NCBI RefSeq assembly: GCF_001882345.1
Contig: NZ_MINL01000001.1
Coordinates: forward strand, 2,645,128-2,709,127
DNA from: Halomonas sp. QHL1
GTDB taxonomy: Bacteria; Pseudomonadota; Gammaproteobacteria; Pseudomonadales; Halomonadaceae
Direction: 5' to 3'
DNA: 64,000 nucleotides
The notes beneath the pieces are model-generated. The model was not told where the DNA came from. It was given only the letters and a program-made list of their open reading frames with translations, and did not search any database. Shown piece by piece: positions 47,521 through 55,341 of the stretch (within the stretch, counting starts at the first letter, position 1; each line of letters opens with the position of its first letter). The position numbers and the translations under genes are program-made.

Positions 47521-48888
47521 TTAGGCGGACGCGGTGGCGATAAACTGGCTGCGCTCTTTGTCGATGGCACGCAACATTTCGTCGACCCAGTGTTTGTGGT
47601 GCAGCACGTAGAGCCCTTCGTCTTCCGGGGAAGCACCGCTGAGCAGGGGCTTCATGTCGATTGCTTGGGCCGTTTCATCGGCGCCTTCGATCCACTGTTG
47701 GGCCCCGCGGGAGAGGTCGTTCCATTCGGCCAATGCACCGTTATAGCCTTCTTGGCAGGCGCGGAACTCTTCCAGATCGTCGGGGGTGCCCATGCCGGAG
47801 ACGTTGAAGAAGTCTTCGTACTGGCGGATGCGGACACGACGGTCTTCAGCGGCTTCGCCTTTGGGTGCGAAGCAGTAGATGGTGACTTCGGTTTTGTCCA
47901 CGGCGATCGGACGAATCACGCGTATCTGGGTGGAGAACTGGTCCATCAGATAGACGTTGGGATAAAGGCAGAGGTTGCGCGTTTGGTTGACGATGGAGTC
48001 AGCGCGGGCGTCACCCAGCTGTTCTTGGATCCAGTCCTTATGCTGATATACCGGACGCACTTCCGGGTTAAGCAGCCGGGTCCACAGCATCATGTGGCCG
48101 TTTTCATAGGAGTAGAAGCCGCCTTTGCTCTTCGACCAACCGTCGGCGTCCACTGCCTTGGTGCCGCCGGAATCGTAATTACGGCGTTCCATGGTGGAGG
48201 CGTAGTTCCAGTGCACGGAGCTGACGTGGTAACCGTCGGCGCCGTTTTCGGCCTGCAGCTTCCAGTTGCCGGTGTAGGTGTACGACGAGGTGCCGCGCAG
48301 GATTTCCAGGCCTTCGGGGGCTTGGTCGACGATGTTGTCGATGACCTTGGTGGTTTCGCCCAGGTGCTGTTCAAGCGGTTGAACATCATCGCTTAGGCTG
48401 CCGAACAGGAAGCCTTTGTAGTTTTCAAAACGCGGTAGGCGCTTGAGGTTGTGGGAGCCATCCTGTTTGAACTGGTCAGGGTAGGCGCCGTTCTTCTCGT
48501 TTTTAGCTTTGAGCAATTGGCCGTCGTTTTTGAACGTCCAGCCGTGGAACGGGCAGGTGAAGGTGCCCTTGTTGCCGCGCTTACGGCGGCACAACGTGGC
48601 GCCGCGGTGGGCACAGGCGTTAATCAGGCCGTGCAGTTCACCCTGCTTATCACGGGTGATAATCACCGGCTGGCGACCCATGGTGACGGTCATGTAGTCA
48701 CCCGGCTCACTGATCTGGCTTTCGTGGGCCAGGAACAGCCAGTTGCCTTCGAAGATGTGCTTGAGCTCAAGCTCAAAGAAGGCGGGGTCGGTAAACATGC
48801 TGCGGTGGCAGCGGAAAATGCCCTGGGCGGGGTCGTCTTGTACAGCACCGCGCACGCGGGCTTCGAGCTGATCAAGCTGGGTGGTCAT
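47521..48888 (-). CDS. benA: Benzoate 1,2-dioxygenase large (alpha) subunit BenA
   Basis: BenA converts benzoate with O2 to the cis-1,2-diol carboxylate. The 455-residue protein has the Rieske [2Fe-2S] ligands Cys92, His94, Cys112 and His115 (CAHRGATLC and CPFHGW). The mononuclear iron site includes the histidines of GYHVSSVHWNY. The ATG at 48888 follows AGGAGAGAGATC; the frame extends nine residues upstream without a good start. It sits between catA and benB. No reductase (benC) or diol dehydrogenase (benD) follows here; these lie at 61784-63606. Confidence 0.94.
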   Translation of the reverse strand: MTTQLDQLEARVRGAVQDDPAQGIFRCHRSMFTDPAFFELELKHIFEGNWLFLAHESQISEPGDYMTVTMGRQPVIITRDKQGELHGLINACAHRGATLCRRKRGNKGTFTCPFHGWTFKNDGQLLKAKNEKNGAYPDQFKQDGSHNLKRLPRFENYKGFLFGSLSDDVQPLEQHLGETTKVIDNIVDQAPEGLEILRGTSSYTYTGNWKLQAENGADGYHVSSVHWNYASTMERRNYDSGGTKAVDADGWSKSKGGFYSYENGHMMLWTRLLNPEVRPVYQHKDWIQEQLGDARADSIVNQTRNLCLYPNVYLMDQFSTQIRVIRPIAVDKTEVTIYCFAPKGEAAEDRRVRIRQYEDFFNVSGMGTPDDLEEFRACQEGYNGALAEWNDLSRGAQQWIEGADETAQAIDMKPLLSGASPEDEGLYVLHHKHWVDEMLRAIDKERSQFIATASA

Positions 48889-48912
48889 GATCTCTCTCCT
48901 CAAATACTTAGG

Positions 48913-48982
48913 CATAACCTGGGGTGTAAGGCGCTAACACATCGGACGGTGGACGTCAGCCAATCGTTAGCGCGAGGTTATG
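48913..48982 (-). repeat. Composite stem-loop between catA and benA
   Basis: Two nested perfect 8-bp inverted repeats lie in the 99-base gap: CATAACCT (48913-48920) with AGGTTATG (48975-48982), and GCGCTAAC (48931-48938) with GTTAGCGC (48966-48973). It begins six bases after the catA stop codon on the minus strand. There is no T-run, so mRNA processing or stability is more likely than termination. Confidence 0.65.
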
Positions 48983-48987
48983 GGGCT

Positions 48988-49962
48988 TTAAACCTTGGCG
49001 GTACCGGCGAGCTGGCTGGCCAGATCCTGCTCGTCCTCTTTGGCCCGCGGGCGGGCGTGACGTACCTGCAGCTCGGGCGCCTCGGTGGGGGCCAGCTCCA
49101 CATCGAACACCACGTGGGAGAACGGGCCATCCAGCTCGCGCTGGGCGATCTCGGCCGGGTCTTCAATCCGCTCGGCGGGCACCACCAACTCTTCGCGGGT
49201 AGCAAAGGCAAAGTCGTCAAAGGTGTAGGGATCGCCCGCCAAGTTGATCTGGGTGGTCAGGTGCTGGTGGCCCGGGGCGGAGACGAAGTAGTGAATATGC
49301 GCCGGGCGTTCGCCGTGGCGTCCCAGGGACTTGAGCACCACATCGGTGGGCGCGCCTTCAGGCACCCCGTAGCCAGAGGGGATGATGCTGCGCGCGGTGT
49401 AGCGGCCCTCATTGTCCGCATAGATCGTGCGCCGCAGGTTGTACTCGGACTGCGAGGGGTCGAAGAAGGAGTAGCCGCCCTTAGAATTGGCGTGCCAGAT
49501 TTCGACCTTGGCACCGGCAATCGGCGTGCCATCCACATCGCGGACTTGGCCAGTCAGCCACATGGTCTCGCCCTCTTGATCCTGGCCGTCGTCCAGGCGC
49601 GCAAAGCCGTCGGCTTCCGGGGCACCGGCTACGTACAGTGGGCCTTCAATAGTGCGCGGGGTACCGCCCACACGCTTGGCTTCCGCATCGATAGCGTCTT
49701 GGCGCATATCGAGGTAATGGTCAAAGCCGAGACCGGGGGAGAGCAGGCCGAACTGGGTCTGACTGCCCAGGGCATTGAGCAGGTTGACACCGGCCCAGTA
49801 CTCTTCTTCGGTGACGTCAAAGTCGTCGATCAGCTTAAACAGATCGCCGACCAGGCGATGCACAATTTGCTTGGCACGGTCATTGCCACCGGTTTTATCA
49901 AAGCCGGCCACGGTTTTAATGAAGTCTTGCACGTCGGGGGTATCGAATATCTTCACGGTCAT
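48988..49962 (-). CDS. catA: Catechol 1,2-dioxygenase CatA
   Basis: CatA performs intradiol (ortho) cleavage of catechol to cis,cis-muconate. The 324-residue protein has an N-terminal helical dimerisation domain and the catalytic beta-sandwich with the four Fe(III) ligands Tyr164, Tyr198 (IPSGYGVP), His222 and His224 (RPAHIHYFV). The tail after about residue 290 is charged and slightly longer than usual. It heads the catA-benA-benB-liv-benE1-usp gene run. An upstream ATAC-N7-GTAT motif suggests control by the BenM-like regulator. Confidence 0.95.
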   Translation of the reverse strand: MTVKIFDTPDVQDFIKTVAGFDKTGGNDRAKQIVHRLVGDLFKLIDDFDVTEEEYWAGVNLLNALGSQTQFGLLSPGLGFDHYLDMRQDAIDAEAKRVGGTPRTIEGPLYVAGAPEADGFARLDDGQDQEGETMWLTGQVRDVDGTPIAGAKVEIWHANSKGGYSFFDPSQSEYNLRRTIYADNEGRYTARSIIPSGYGVPEGAPTDVVLKSLGRHGERPAHIHYFVSAPGHQHLTTQINLAGDPYTFDDFAFATREELVVPAERIEDPAEIAQRELDGPFSHVVFDVELAPTEAPELQVRHARPRAKEDEQDLASQLAGTAKV

Positions 49963-50142
49963 GGTGAAACCCTATCGTTGGTTTTTTTGCGTTGTCTTGG
50001 TTGCCCGGCGATAGCGTCAGTGTGTTCAGGGAAAGTTTGGAATACGCCTATCAAGGGCCTAAAGACGACGGTTGTTGTTGTACTCGCCATTAATATCGGC
50101 CAGATCGCGGTTACCCGACCAATATCGTTTGAGTTCCTTTCC

Positions 50143-50157
50143 ATACTTCATAGGTAT
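50143..50157. promoter_or_regulatory. BenM/CatM-type operator upstream of catA
   Basis: ATACTTCATAGGTAT is an exact ATAC-N7-GTAT lying 181 bases upstream of the catA start. This is the core consensus for BenM and CatM sites at ben and cat promoters in Acinetobacter. It suits activation of the catA-benAB transcript by the regulator encoded at 39198-40100. The distance implies a leader of more than 100 bases if the site lies just upstream of the promoter. Confidence 0.6.
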
Positions 50158-50426
50158 CTCGACTGACGTTATATTTTTATTTTCACTGCTCTGGCAGGTA
50201 TCGCTAAAAAGTGATTAAGCCTTTATTTTAAATGAGTATTTTTAAAATCTTCACGATGTGTGCGCCAACATTCCTTTCATATACTTACCGTATTCTTGTC
50301 CTTTTGATCGATATAGCGGTTTGCGAAGGCCAGAACGTGAATTCCGGCTACCCCAAGATGGTGTCAGTTGATTTCAACTTGCGACAAAAGGATAAAGGGC
50401 GAAGTGAAATAGAAGCGCATAAAAAA

Positions 50427-50519
50427 TACCCGCGCTGCGAAAGCAGACACGGACTAAGGAAGATAACCATTATCAAATTGCAGGAGTTGCGTAAAATCAG
50501 CCGCTCTTCTTGGCTACCT
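50427..50519. repeat. Direct repeat, left copy: benE 3' end plus terminator
   Basis: This 93-bp segment matches 60395-60487 at 83 positions without gaps (counted by eye). Read on the minus strand it encodes V-A-K-K-S-G-stop (benE2 ends V-A-K-K-S-D-stop). A conserved spacer and a hairpin follow, with CTGC/GCAG plus further paired bases and a TATTTTTT tail. Stem changes are largely compensated by G-U pairs, so the terminator fold is still possible. No benE body remains upstream of it. Confidence 0.8.
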
Positions 50520-50725
50520 CAAGGGAAAAAACCGGGGAACAGACCGTAGCCTGGATATCGGACGGATAAACCCCAGCTATAAAGTACAAATCTCCGCTAA
50601 ATCGTAAGCTTGAAAAGCCAACAAACTCGTTGAAATTAAAAAACAAGAATTATTATCATGATCATTAAGGCGATATGATAAACAACTATATTTCCAATAA
50701 GATTTACACCATATTTAAAAAATGA

Positions 50726-50758
50726 GGCCACAAAACTTCTTACCTAAAGTTTGTGGCC
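50726..50758 (-). terminator. Terminator after the aldehyde dehydrogenase gene
   Basis: Arms GGCCACAAA-CTT and AAGTTTTGTGGCC pair over about 12 bases with one bulge around an eight-base loop. On the minus strand the hairpin is followed by TCATTTTTT. It lies about 20 bases past the gene's stop codon and marks the downstream end of the mandelate-type operon. Confidence 0.85.
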
Positions 50759-50779
50759 ATTTTAAAGAAAAGTGTAGCC

Positions 50780-52243
50780 CTAGAAAGGATAGGTAACGGG
50801 TGTATCCATTACGCTAACCCACTGGGACTGAGTAAACTCCTCAAGATTAGAAGGCCCGCCGAATCGTCCTGAGTTCCCTGAATCTCCGAAGCCGCCGAAA
50901 GGAACATGGAACTCATTATTAACAGTTTGGTCATTGATGTGGATCATACCTGCAGGCACTCTGTCCGCAAGCTTCATGGCTCGGCCTATGGAACGAGAGT
51001 GAATGGCCGCAGCCAGGCCGTAAGGTGAAGCCGTTATCATCTCAACCAGTTCATCTTCACTAGAGAAAGTGATCACCGGTGCCACTGGGCCGAATAACTC
51101 CTGCTGGCACGCTGGCATGTCTAAACGAATATTACTTAACACTGTAGGCCGATAAAACTGATCATGGCTATGACCACCGGTGATCAGCTTAGCGCCTGCC
51201 TCTACGGACTCAGCGATAATCTTATTAATTTTTTCAACCTGGTTAGTGTTAATTAACGGCCCAATATCTGAAGCTCCAAGATATGGATCTGCTACCCTAA
51301 GACGTTCGGCACGCTCAGCTAAGCGGCTGATATATTCCTCTGCAACGCTCTCGTGAACAAAGTGCCTACCAGCCTGCATACATATTTGCCCCTGATGAAG
51401 GTAGGCACCCCAGGCGCCATGGGATGATGCAGCCTCGATATCAGCATCATCCAGCACGATAAATGCATTATTTCCGCCCAGTTCCAAGGCGGACTTTTTG
51501 AGTAACTCTCCACACGTCCTGCCTATCTTTTTTCCTACGTTTGTCGAACCAGTGAAGGAAATCATGGCAGTCATTGGATGCTCTACTAAGGCTTCCCCCG
51601 CCTCAGCGCCACCAGGAAGTACTTGCAGAACGCCAGCAGGCAGTCCGGCCTCTTCGAAAAGCCTAGCAATCAGCAGACCTCCTGTTATTGCACTCTGAGG
51701 GTCCGGTTTTAAGACAACGCTGTTGCCCACTGCTAGCGCAGGTGCCACTGAACGCATGGCCAGCAGCAACGGGAAATTCCATGGCGTGATAACACCTACA
51801 ACACCTAATGGGACACGTCGACAGGTATTGCGTCGCCCAGGGATAGTTGAGGGTAAGGTGATACCATCAGGCTGCATCGTCATGGCAGCCGCCATGTTCA
51901 ATTGCTCGTGGGCACCATAAAGCTCAGCTTCGGCTTTTGGTGCGATTGAGCCACACTCACGAATATTCCACTCGATAAATGTATCTTTGTGCTGGAGAAT
52001 CAGCTCGGCTGCCCGACGTAAAACCTTACCTCGCTGATCAAACGGTAGGTTAGCCCAATGGGATTGCTGCTTCTTTGCTTCCGTAACGGCTGAACGAATG
52101 TCATCACCACTTGCTAGCGCAATCTTAGCTAAAACGTTACCTGTTGCTGGTTCAACAACGTCGCTGGTACATCCTGTGGATTCACGCCAATCATTCAGGT
52201 AGATCTTGTTACTGAACGTTTCCGTACAAAAGAACTTACTCAT
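50780..52243 (-). CDS. NAD(P)-dependent aldehyde dehydrogenase, probable benzaldehyde dehydrogenase
   Basis: The 487-residue enzyme has all ALDH features: the cofactor segment GVITPWNFPLLLAMR, the glycine motif FTGSTNVGKKIG, the catalytic Glu in LELGGNN and the nucleophilic Cys in HQGQICMQAGR. The family end VPFGGFGDSGNSG is also present. Beside mdlB and mdlC it most plausibly oxidises benzaldehyde from benzoylformate decarboxylation to benzoate; the substrate is inferred from context. The ATG at 52243 follows GGAGAA, and a 21-residue extension is rejected. It is the last gene of the island operon. Confidence 0.9.
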   Translation of the reverse strand: MSKFFCTETFSNKIYLNDWRESTGCTSDVVEPATGNVLAKIALASGDDIRSAVTEAKKQQSHWANLPFDQRGKVLRRAAELILQHKDTFIEWNIRECGSIAPKAEAELYGAHEQLNMAAAMTMQPDGITLPSTIPGRRNTCRRVPLGVVGVITPWNFPLLLAMRSVAPALAVGNSVVLKPDPQSAITGGLLIARLFEEAGLPAGVLQVLPGGAEAGEALVEHPMTAMISFTGSTNVGKKIGRTCGELLKKSALELGGNNAFIVLDDADIEAASSHGAWGAYLHQGQICMQAGRHFVHESVAEEYISRLAERAERLRVADPYLGASDIGPLINTNQVEKINKIIAESVEAGAKLITGGHSHDQFYRPTVLSNIRLDMPACQQELFGPVAPVITFSSEDELVEMITASPYGLAAAIHSRSIGRAMKLADRVPAGMIHINDQTVNNEFHVPFGGFGDSGNSGRFGGPSNLEEFTQSQWVSVMDTPVTYPF

Positions 52244-52277
52244 TGTAGTTTCTCCATCTAACGTTTTGAGCAATAAA

Positions 52278-53756
52278 TTAGAGTTTTGCTTTTCGAGTTT
52301 GTCCAATTTCAGACCAAACTGCCCATACCGCTGTGATAATAGAAATAACGATAAAAAACAGTGGAATTGGCCGCGTCAGAAGAGGTAAATAGCTATTGCC
52401 ATAGACCACTAATCCGCTACGCAGATTCTCTTCTGCCATTGGAGTCAAAATAAAGGCGATGATAAATGGGCCAAGTGGAACTTTTGCACGCACCAAGATG
52501 TACCCTAAACAGGCAAAGCCGCTCATCGCTATCACGTCAAATAACCGACCGGATACTGAATAGGCGCCGATAAAGCAGAAGATAATGATGGGTGGTAACA
52601 ACCAAGCTTTGTCAACATACATCATCCGAGAAATCAATGGCGTGGCAAACCACATAACCACCAACATGATGATATTGGCTGATAGCACGCCTGCAATGAT
52701 GGTATATGCGACTCCCGGGTTTTGAACAAACAAGAGAGGACCAGGATTCAAGTTATGCATTACCATCGCACCTAAAAGAATAGCGGTCACAACTGAACCA
52801 GGTATTCCTAGCGTAATCAGTGGCACCAGAGACCCTACGGTCCCGGCATTATTAGCGCTCTCAGCGGCGACGATACCTTCACTGCAACCACTGCCAAACT
52901 TTGAGGAATTCTTTGAAAATCCTTTAGCTACGGAATAGGAAGCAATTGAGGCCGTCGTACCCCCAATGCCCGGAAGAATACCAATCCAGGTGCCAATAAT
53001 GGAAGATCTTGCAAAATTCCAAAGATTTTCTTTAAAGTCTTTGGCGCTAAAGGTAACTTTCTTAGAGCTGCTGGCCTTCTGAATAGTACTTTCACTTTTC
53101 TTACCACTATCTATCATCACTTGACCCAGTACTAAAAGGCCCAACATAACGGGTAATAAATTAAAGCCATTGTCTAACTCTGCGATGTTAAATGTTAGCC
53201 TTAGCGATCCTGAAATAGGATCAATACCGGGTAACGCAAACAAAGCACCAAGCGCCGCTGCAAGAAGTCCATTCATGAAACTTCCTTTAGAAATAGCAGC
53301 TATAAGTGTAAGGGCCACCACGGTCATGGAAAAAATCTCATAGGGTCCGAATCGAACCGCTAGGGTCGAAAGTAGTGGCGATAACGTCGTTAACACCAGC
53401 CATGCGAACATACCGCCTATAAAAGAAGAGATAACGCCAAGTCCCAGAGCACGTGCTGGCTCTCCTCGTTGCGCCATAGGAAAGCCATCTAACGTCGTCA
53501 TGATGGCCGACTCAGTGCCTGGCATTCGCATCAAGGTGGCACTAATTAAGCCCCCTGTTGTAGAGCCAATGTACATAGCAACCAGCAGTATAAGAGCATC
53601 TGTTGCTTGCATGTAATAAGTCATAGGCAGTGCCAACGCGATCACCATCGCACCGGACAAACCTGGTATTGAGCCGATTAATATTCCCACCACCGTGCCG
53701 ATAAGCACCCACATCATTCCCGATAGAGAAAAGACTTCAAGATATGCGCCAATCAT
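52278..53756 (-). CDS. Tripartite tricarboxylate transporter large permease, TctA family
   Basis: The 492-residue protein has about twelve membrane helices and TctA motifs GILIGSIPGLSGAMVIALALP, AMYIGSTTGGLISATLMRMPG and ILPGIGGTTASIASYSVAKGFSK (each only part of a longer conserved block). The known class imports citrate, dicarboxylates and aromatic acids through a Bug-type binding protein. Placement in the mandelate cluster suggests uptake of mandelate or a similar hydroxy acid. AGGCGA precedes the ATG. Confidence 0.88.
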   Translation of the reverse strand: MIGAYLEVFSLSGMMWVLIGTVVGILIGSIPGLSGAMVIALALPMTYYMQATDALILLVAMYIGSTTGGLISATLMRMPGTESAIMTTLDGFPMAQRGEPARALGLGVISSFIGGMFAWLVLTTLSPLLSTLAVRFGPYEIFSMTVVALTLIAAISKGSFMNGLLAAALGALFALPGIDPISGSLRLTFNIAELDNGFNLLPVMLGLLVLGQVMIDSGKKSESTIQKASSSKKVTFSAKDFKENLWNFARSSIIGTWIGILPGIGGTTASIASYSVAKGFSKNSSKFGSGCSEGIVAAESANNAGTVGSLVPLITLGIPGSVVTAILLGAMVMHNLNPGPLLFVQNPGVAYTIIAGVLSANIIMLVVMWFATPLISRMMYVDKAWLLPPIIIFCFIGAYSVSGRLFDVIAMSGFACLGYILVRAKVPLGPFIIAFILTPMAEENLRSGLVVYGNSYLPLLTRPIPLFFIVISIITAVWAVWSEIGQTRKAKL

Positions 53757-53779
53757 AATTATCGCCTATTAAAATAACG

Positions 53780-54253
53780 TCAAAAATTGAAATACAAGAT
53801 ATCGGTTACGACGTAATCCAACACGAGTGAGAAAAATATTAAAAACACACACTGAACAGCAAAATTCCTAAAGCTATTAGGCCTTTTAAGAAAAGCCATT
53901 GCCAACAGCATGAACAAAAACGCACAGATCCAAAAACTAATATTAAAAAGACAAACCAAGGCTACAAATACGATAAAAATAAGCAGCATGCAAAAAGATT
54001 TTAATAAGCTTAGCTGGCTTTCCTCATCGTCTTCAAAGCTTAATAGGTTTTTCTTTTCAACGAAAATCCGGAATACTTTTAAGACAACTAAAAAAACAGT
54101 AATGGAGGCTATACCGCTTGGGAAGGCGGCGGCTCCCATAGGCTCGTACGTGGGTTCCGGAAGCCCTCTCGCACTGATTAAAATTAATACACCTATCGTC
54201 AAAGATAAGACTAAAAAACTAATTTCATATCTGAGCCTGAATATAGTTATCAT
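53780..54253 (-). CDS. Tripartite tricarboxylate transporter small permease, TctB family
   Basis: The 157-residue protein has four hydrophobic segments and the usual TctB opening: a first helix, then an RGLPEPTYEPMGAAAFP loop. The gene is notably AT-rich: 19 of 60 bases are G or C at 53821-53880, against 39 of 60 in the ABC-F gene at 12961-13020. GGAGAGCCC precedes the ATG. It is encoded between the TctC-type binding protein and TctA. Confidence 0.84.
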   Translation of the reverse strand: MITIFRLRYEISFLVLSLTIGVLILISARGLPEPTYEPMGAAAFPSGIASITVFLVVLKVFRIFVEKKNLLSFEDDEESQLSLLKSFCMLLIFIVFVALVCLFNISFWICAFLFMLLAMAFLKRPNSFRNFAVQCVFLIFFSLVLDYVVTDILYFNF

Positions 54254-54325
54254 TGGGCTCTCCAGGGAGGTGTGTCATAAAGAGGAAGCAGGTGCATACC
54301 TACCCCCTCTTTTCACTTATCAATG

Positions 54326-55285
54326 TTAATTAGACAAACTACCTTTTACAGTTTCTGCTACTTCAACAAATGAAGCATACTCCTTATCGACAAGGTCACT
54401 TAATTCTTCTCCCTTGACGATCTTCAATACTTCACCGGACTCTGCTAAATATTTCTGCACTTCTTCGCTGTTGGCTGCTGCTTCAATGGTATCCGCCAGT
54501 ACGTCAATATATTCTTGTGGGGTTCCAGCAGGTGCCCAGTAACGTCGATTTAAACAAGCCGTTACGTCATAGCCCTGTTCTTTGGCCGTTGGCAAATCCG
54601 GAGCAAAGTCATAACGCTCATTGCCTAATACCGCGAGGGGCCTTATTTTCCCCGCTGCCCGCTCTAACCATAGGGGAGAGAGCAACGCCATCTGTGTAAA
54701 GCCACCTTGCAATGAGGTAAACCTAGCTGACGTTGCGCCGACTGGAACAATCGGCCACTGAACGCCTGCCGCATTCATCAGCTGTACGGAAGGAAAGTGG
54801 GTAGCTCCTCCAATATCATCCGCTTGGCGGAAATCAGCGGGATTTTCGTCAATATCACTGATCATCTCATCTAGGCTGGTATAGGGAGAATCTTCTTTAA
54901 CAGCAACAAACATACAGGCTTCGCTAACTTGTATTATGGGTTCAAAATCTTTTGGCGTGTAATCGACACGTTCAATGGCAGACGCAGCGAACATTTCTTG
55001 GTGTATCTGCAAAATGGTATAGCCGTCAGGATCCGAGGCGAGTAACTGTCGCGTCCCTACAGCGCCACCCGCCCCTGGGGCGTTGGCCACCACAATGGGC
55101 TCTGGGAGTAGATTGTTGTTATTAATAGATAGCTGAATAGCACGGGCCAAACCATCGGTTCCACCACCCGCACCAAAAGGGACAATTAGTCTGATAGGTT
55201 GGGTTGGATAACTCTCCGTTGCGAGACCTGAAGAGGCGGTTGTCATTGCCACCGTTGTTAAGAGAGCGGTCATAAGAGTCTTCAT
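54326..55285 (-). CDS. Tripartite tricarboxylate transporter binding protein, TctC/Bug family
   Basis: The 319-residue exported protein has a signal peptide ending near SGLATESY. The mature part opens with the Bug signature YPTQPIRLIVPFGAGGGTD, then NAPGAGGAVGTRQL and DPDGYTIL. Bug proteins bind carboxylates through two water-mediated loops. The ligand here is not readable, though the operon suggests an aromatic hydroxy or keto acid. AGGAAAATC precedes the ATG. Confidence 0.86.
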   Translation of the reverse strand: MKTLMTALLTTVAMTTASSGLATESYPTQPIRLIVPFGAGGGTDGLARAIQLSINNNNLLPEPIVVANAPGAGGAVGTRQLLASDPDGYTILQIHQEMFAASAIERVDYTPKDFEPIIQVSEACMFVAVKEDSPYTSLDEMISDIDENPADFRQADDIGGATHFPSVQLMNAAGVQWPIVPVGATSARFTSLQGGFTQMALLSPLWLERAAGKIRPLAVLGNERYDFAPDLPTAKEQGYDVTACLNRRYWAPAGTPQEYIDVLADTIEAAANSEEVQKYLAESGEVLKIVKGEELSDLVDKEYASFVEVAETVKGSLSN

Positions 55286-55341
55286 AATGATTTTCCTGTT
55301 GTTATTAAGTAGTTATGCAGTATGGAGCTAGCGCTTAATAA

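Larger units (their letters stand above)
49963..50779. other. 817-bp intergenic region upstream of catA
   Basis: No gene is supported. From left to right it holds the catA promoter region with an exact BenM/CatM-type motif (50143-50157) and a related ATAC-N5-GTAT sequence near 50281. It then holds the relic of a benE 3' end with its terminator (50427-50519) and the terminator of the aldehyde dehydrogenase gene (50726-50758). A 105-codon plus-strand frame (50232-50549) crosses the relic and is judged spurious. On the minus strand a short open stretch ends in VAKKSG just before the relic's stop codon. Confidence 0.7.

Noticed and set aside
48451..50166. A 571-codon open frame on the plus strand across benA and catA
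   Set aside because: It is antisense to two firmly identified enzymes, shows no family motif, and reflects the codon bias of the genes beneath. The same applies to a 355-codon frame at 47329-48396.
50280..50292. ATACTTACCGTAT as another BenM/CatM site
   Set aside because: The spacer is five bases where the consensus has seven, so it was not called as an operator, although it could be a weak half-site pair.
50232..50549. A 105-codon plus-strand frame in the catA upstream gap
   Set aside because: It runs across a BenE-tail relic and terminator in antisense, has no ribosome-binding site worth noting and resembles no family.
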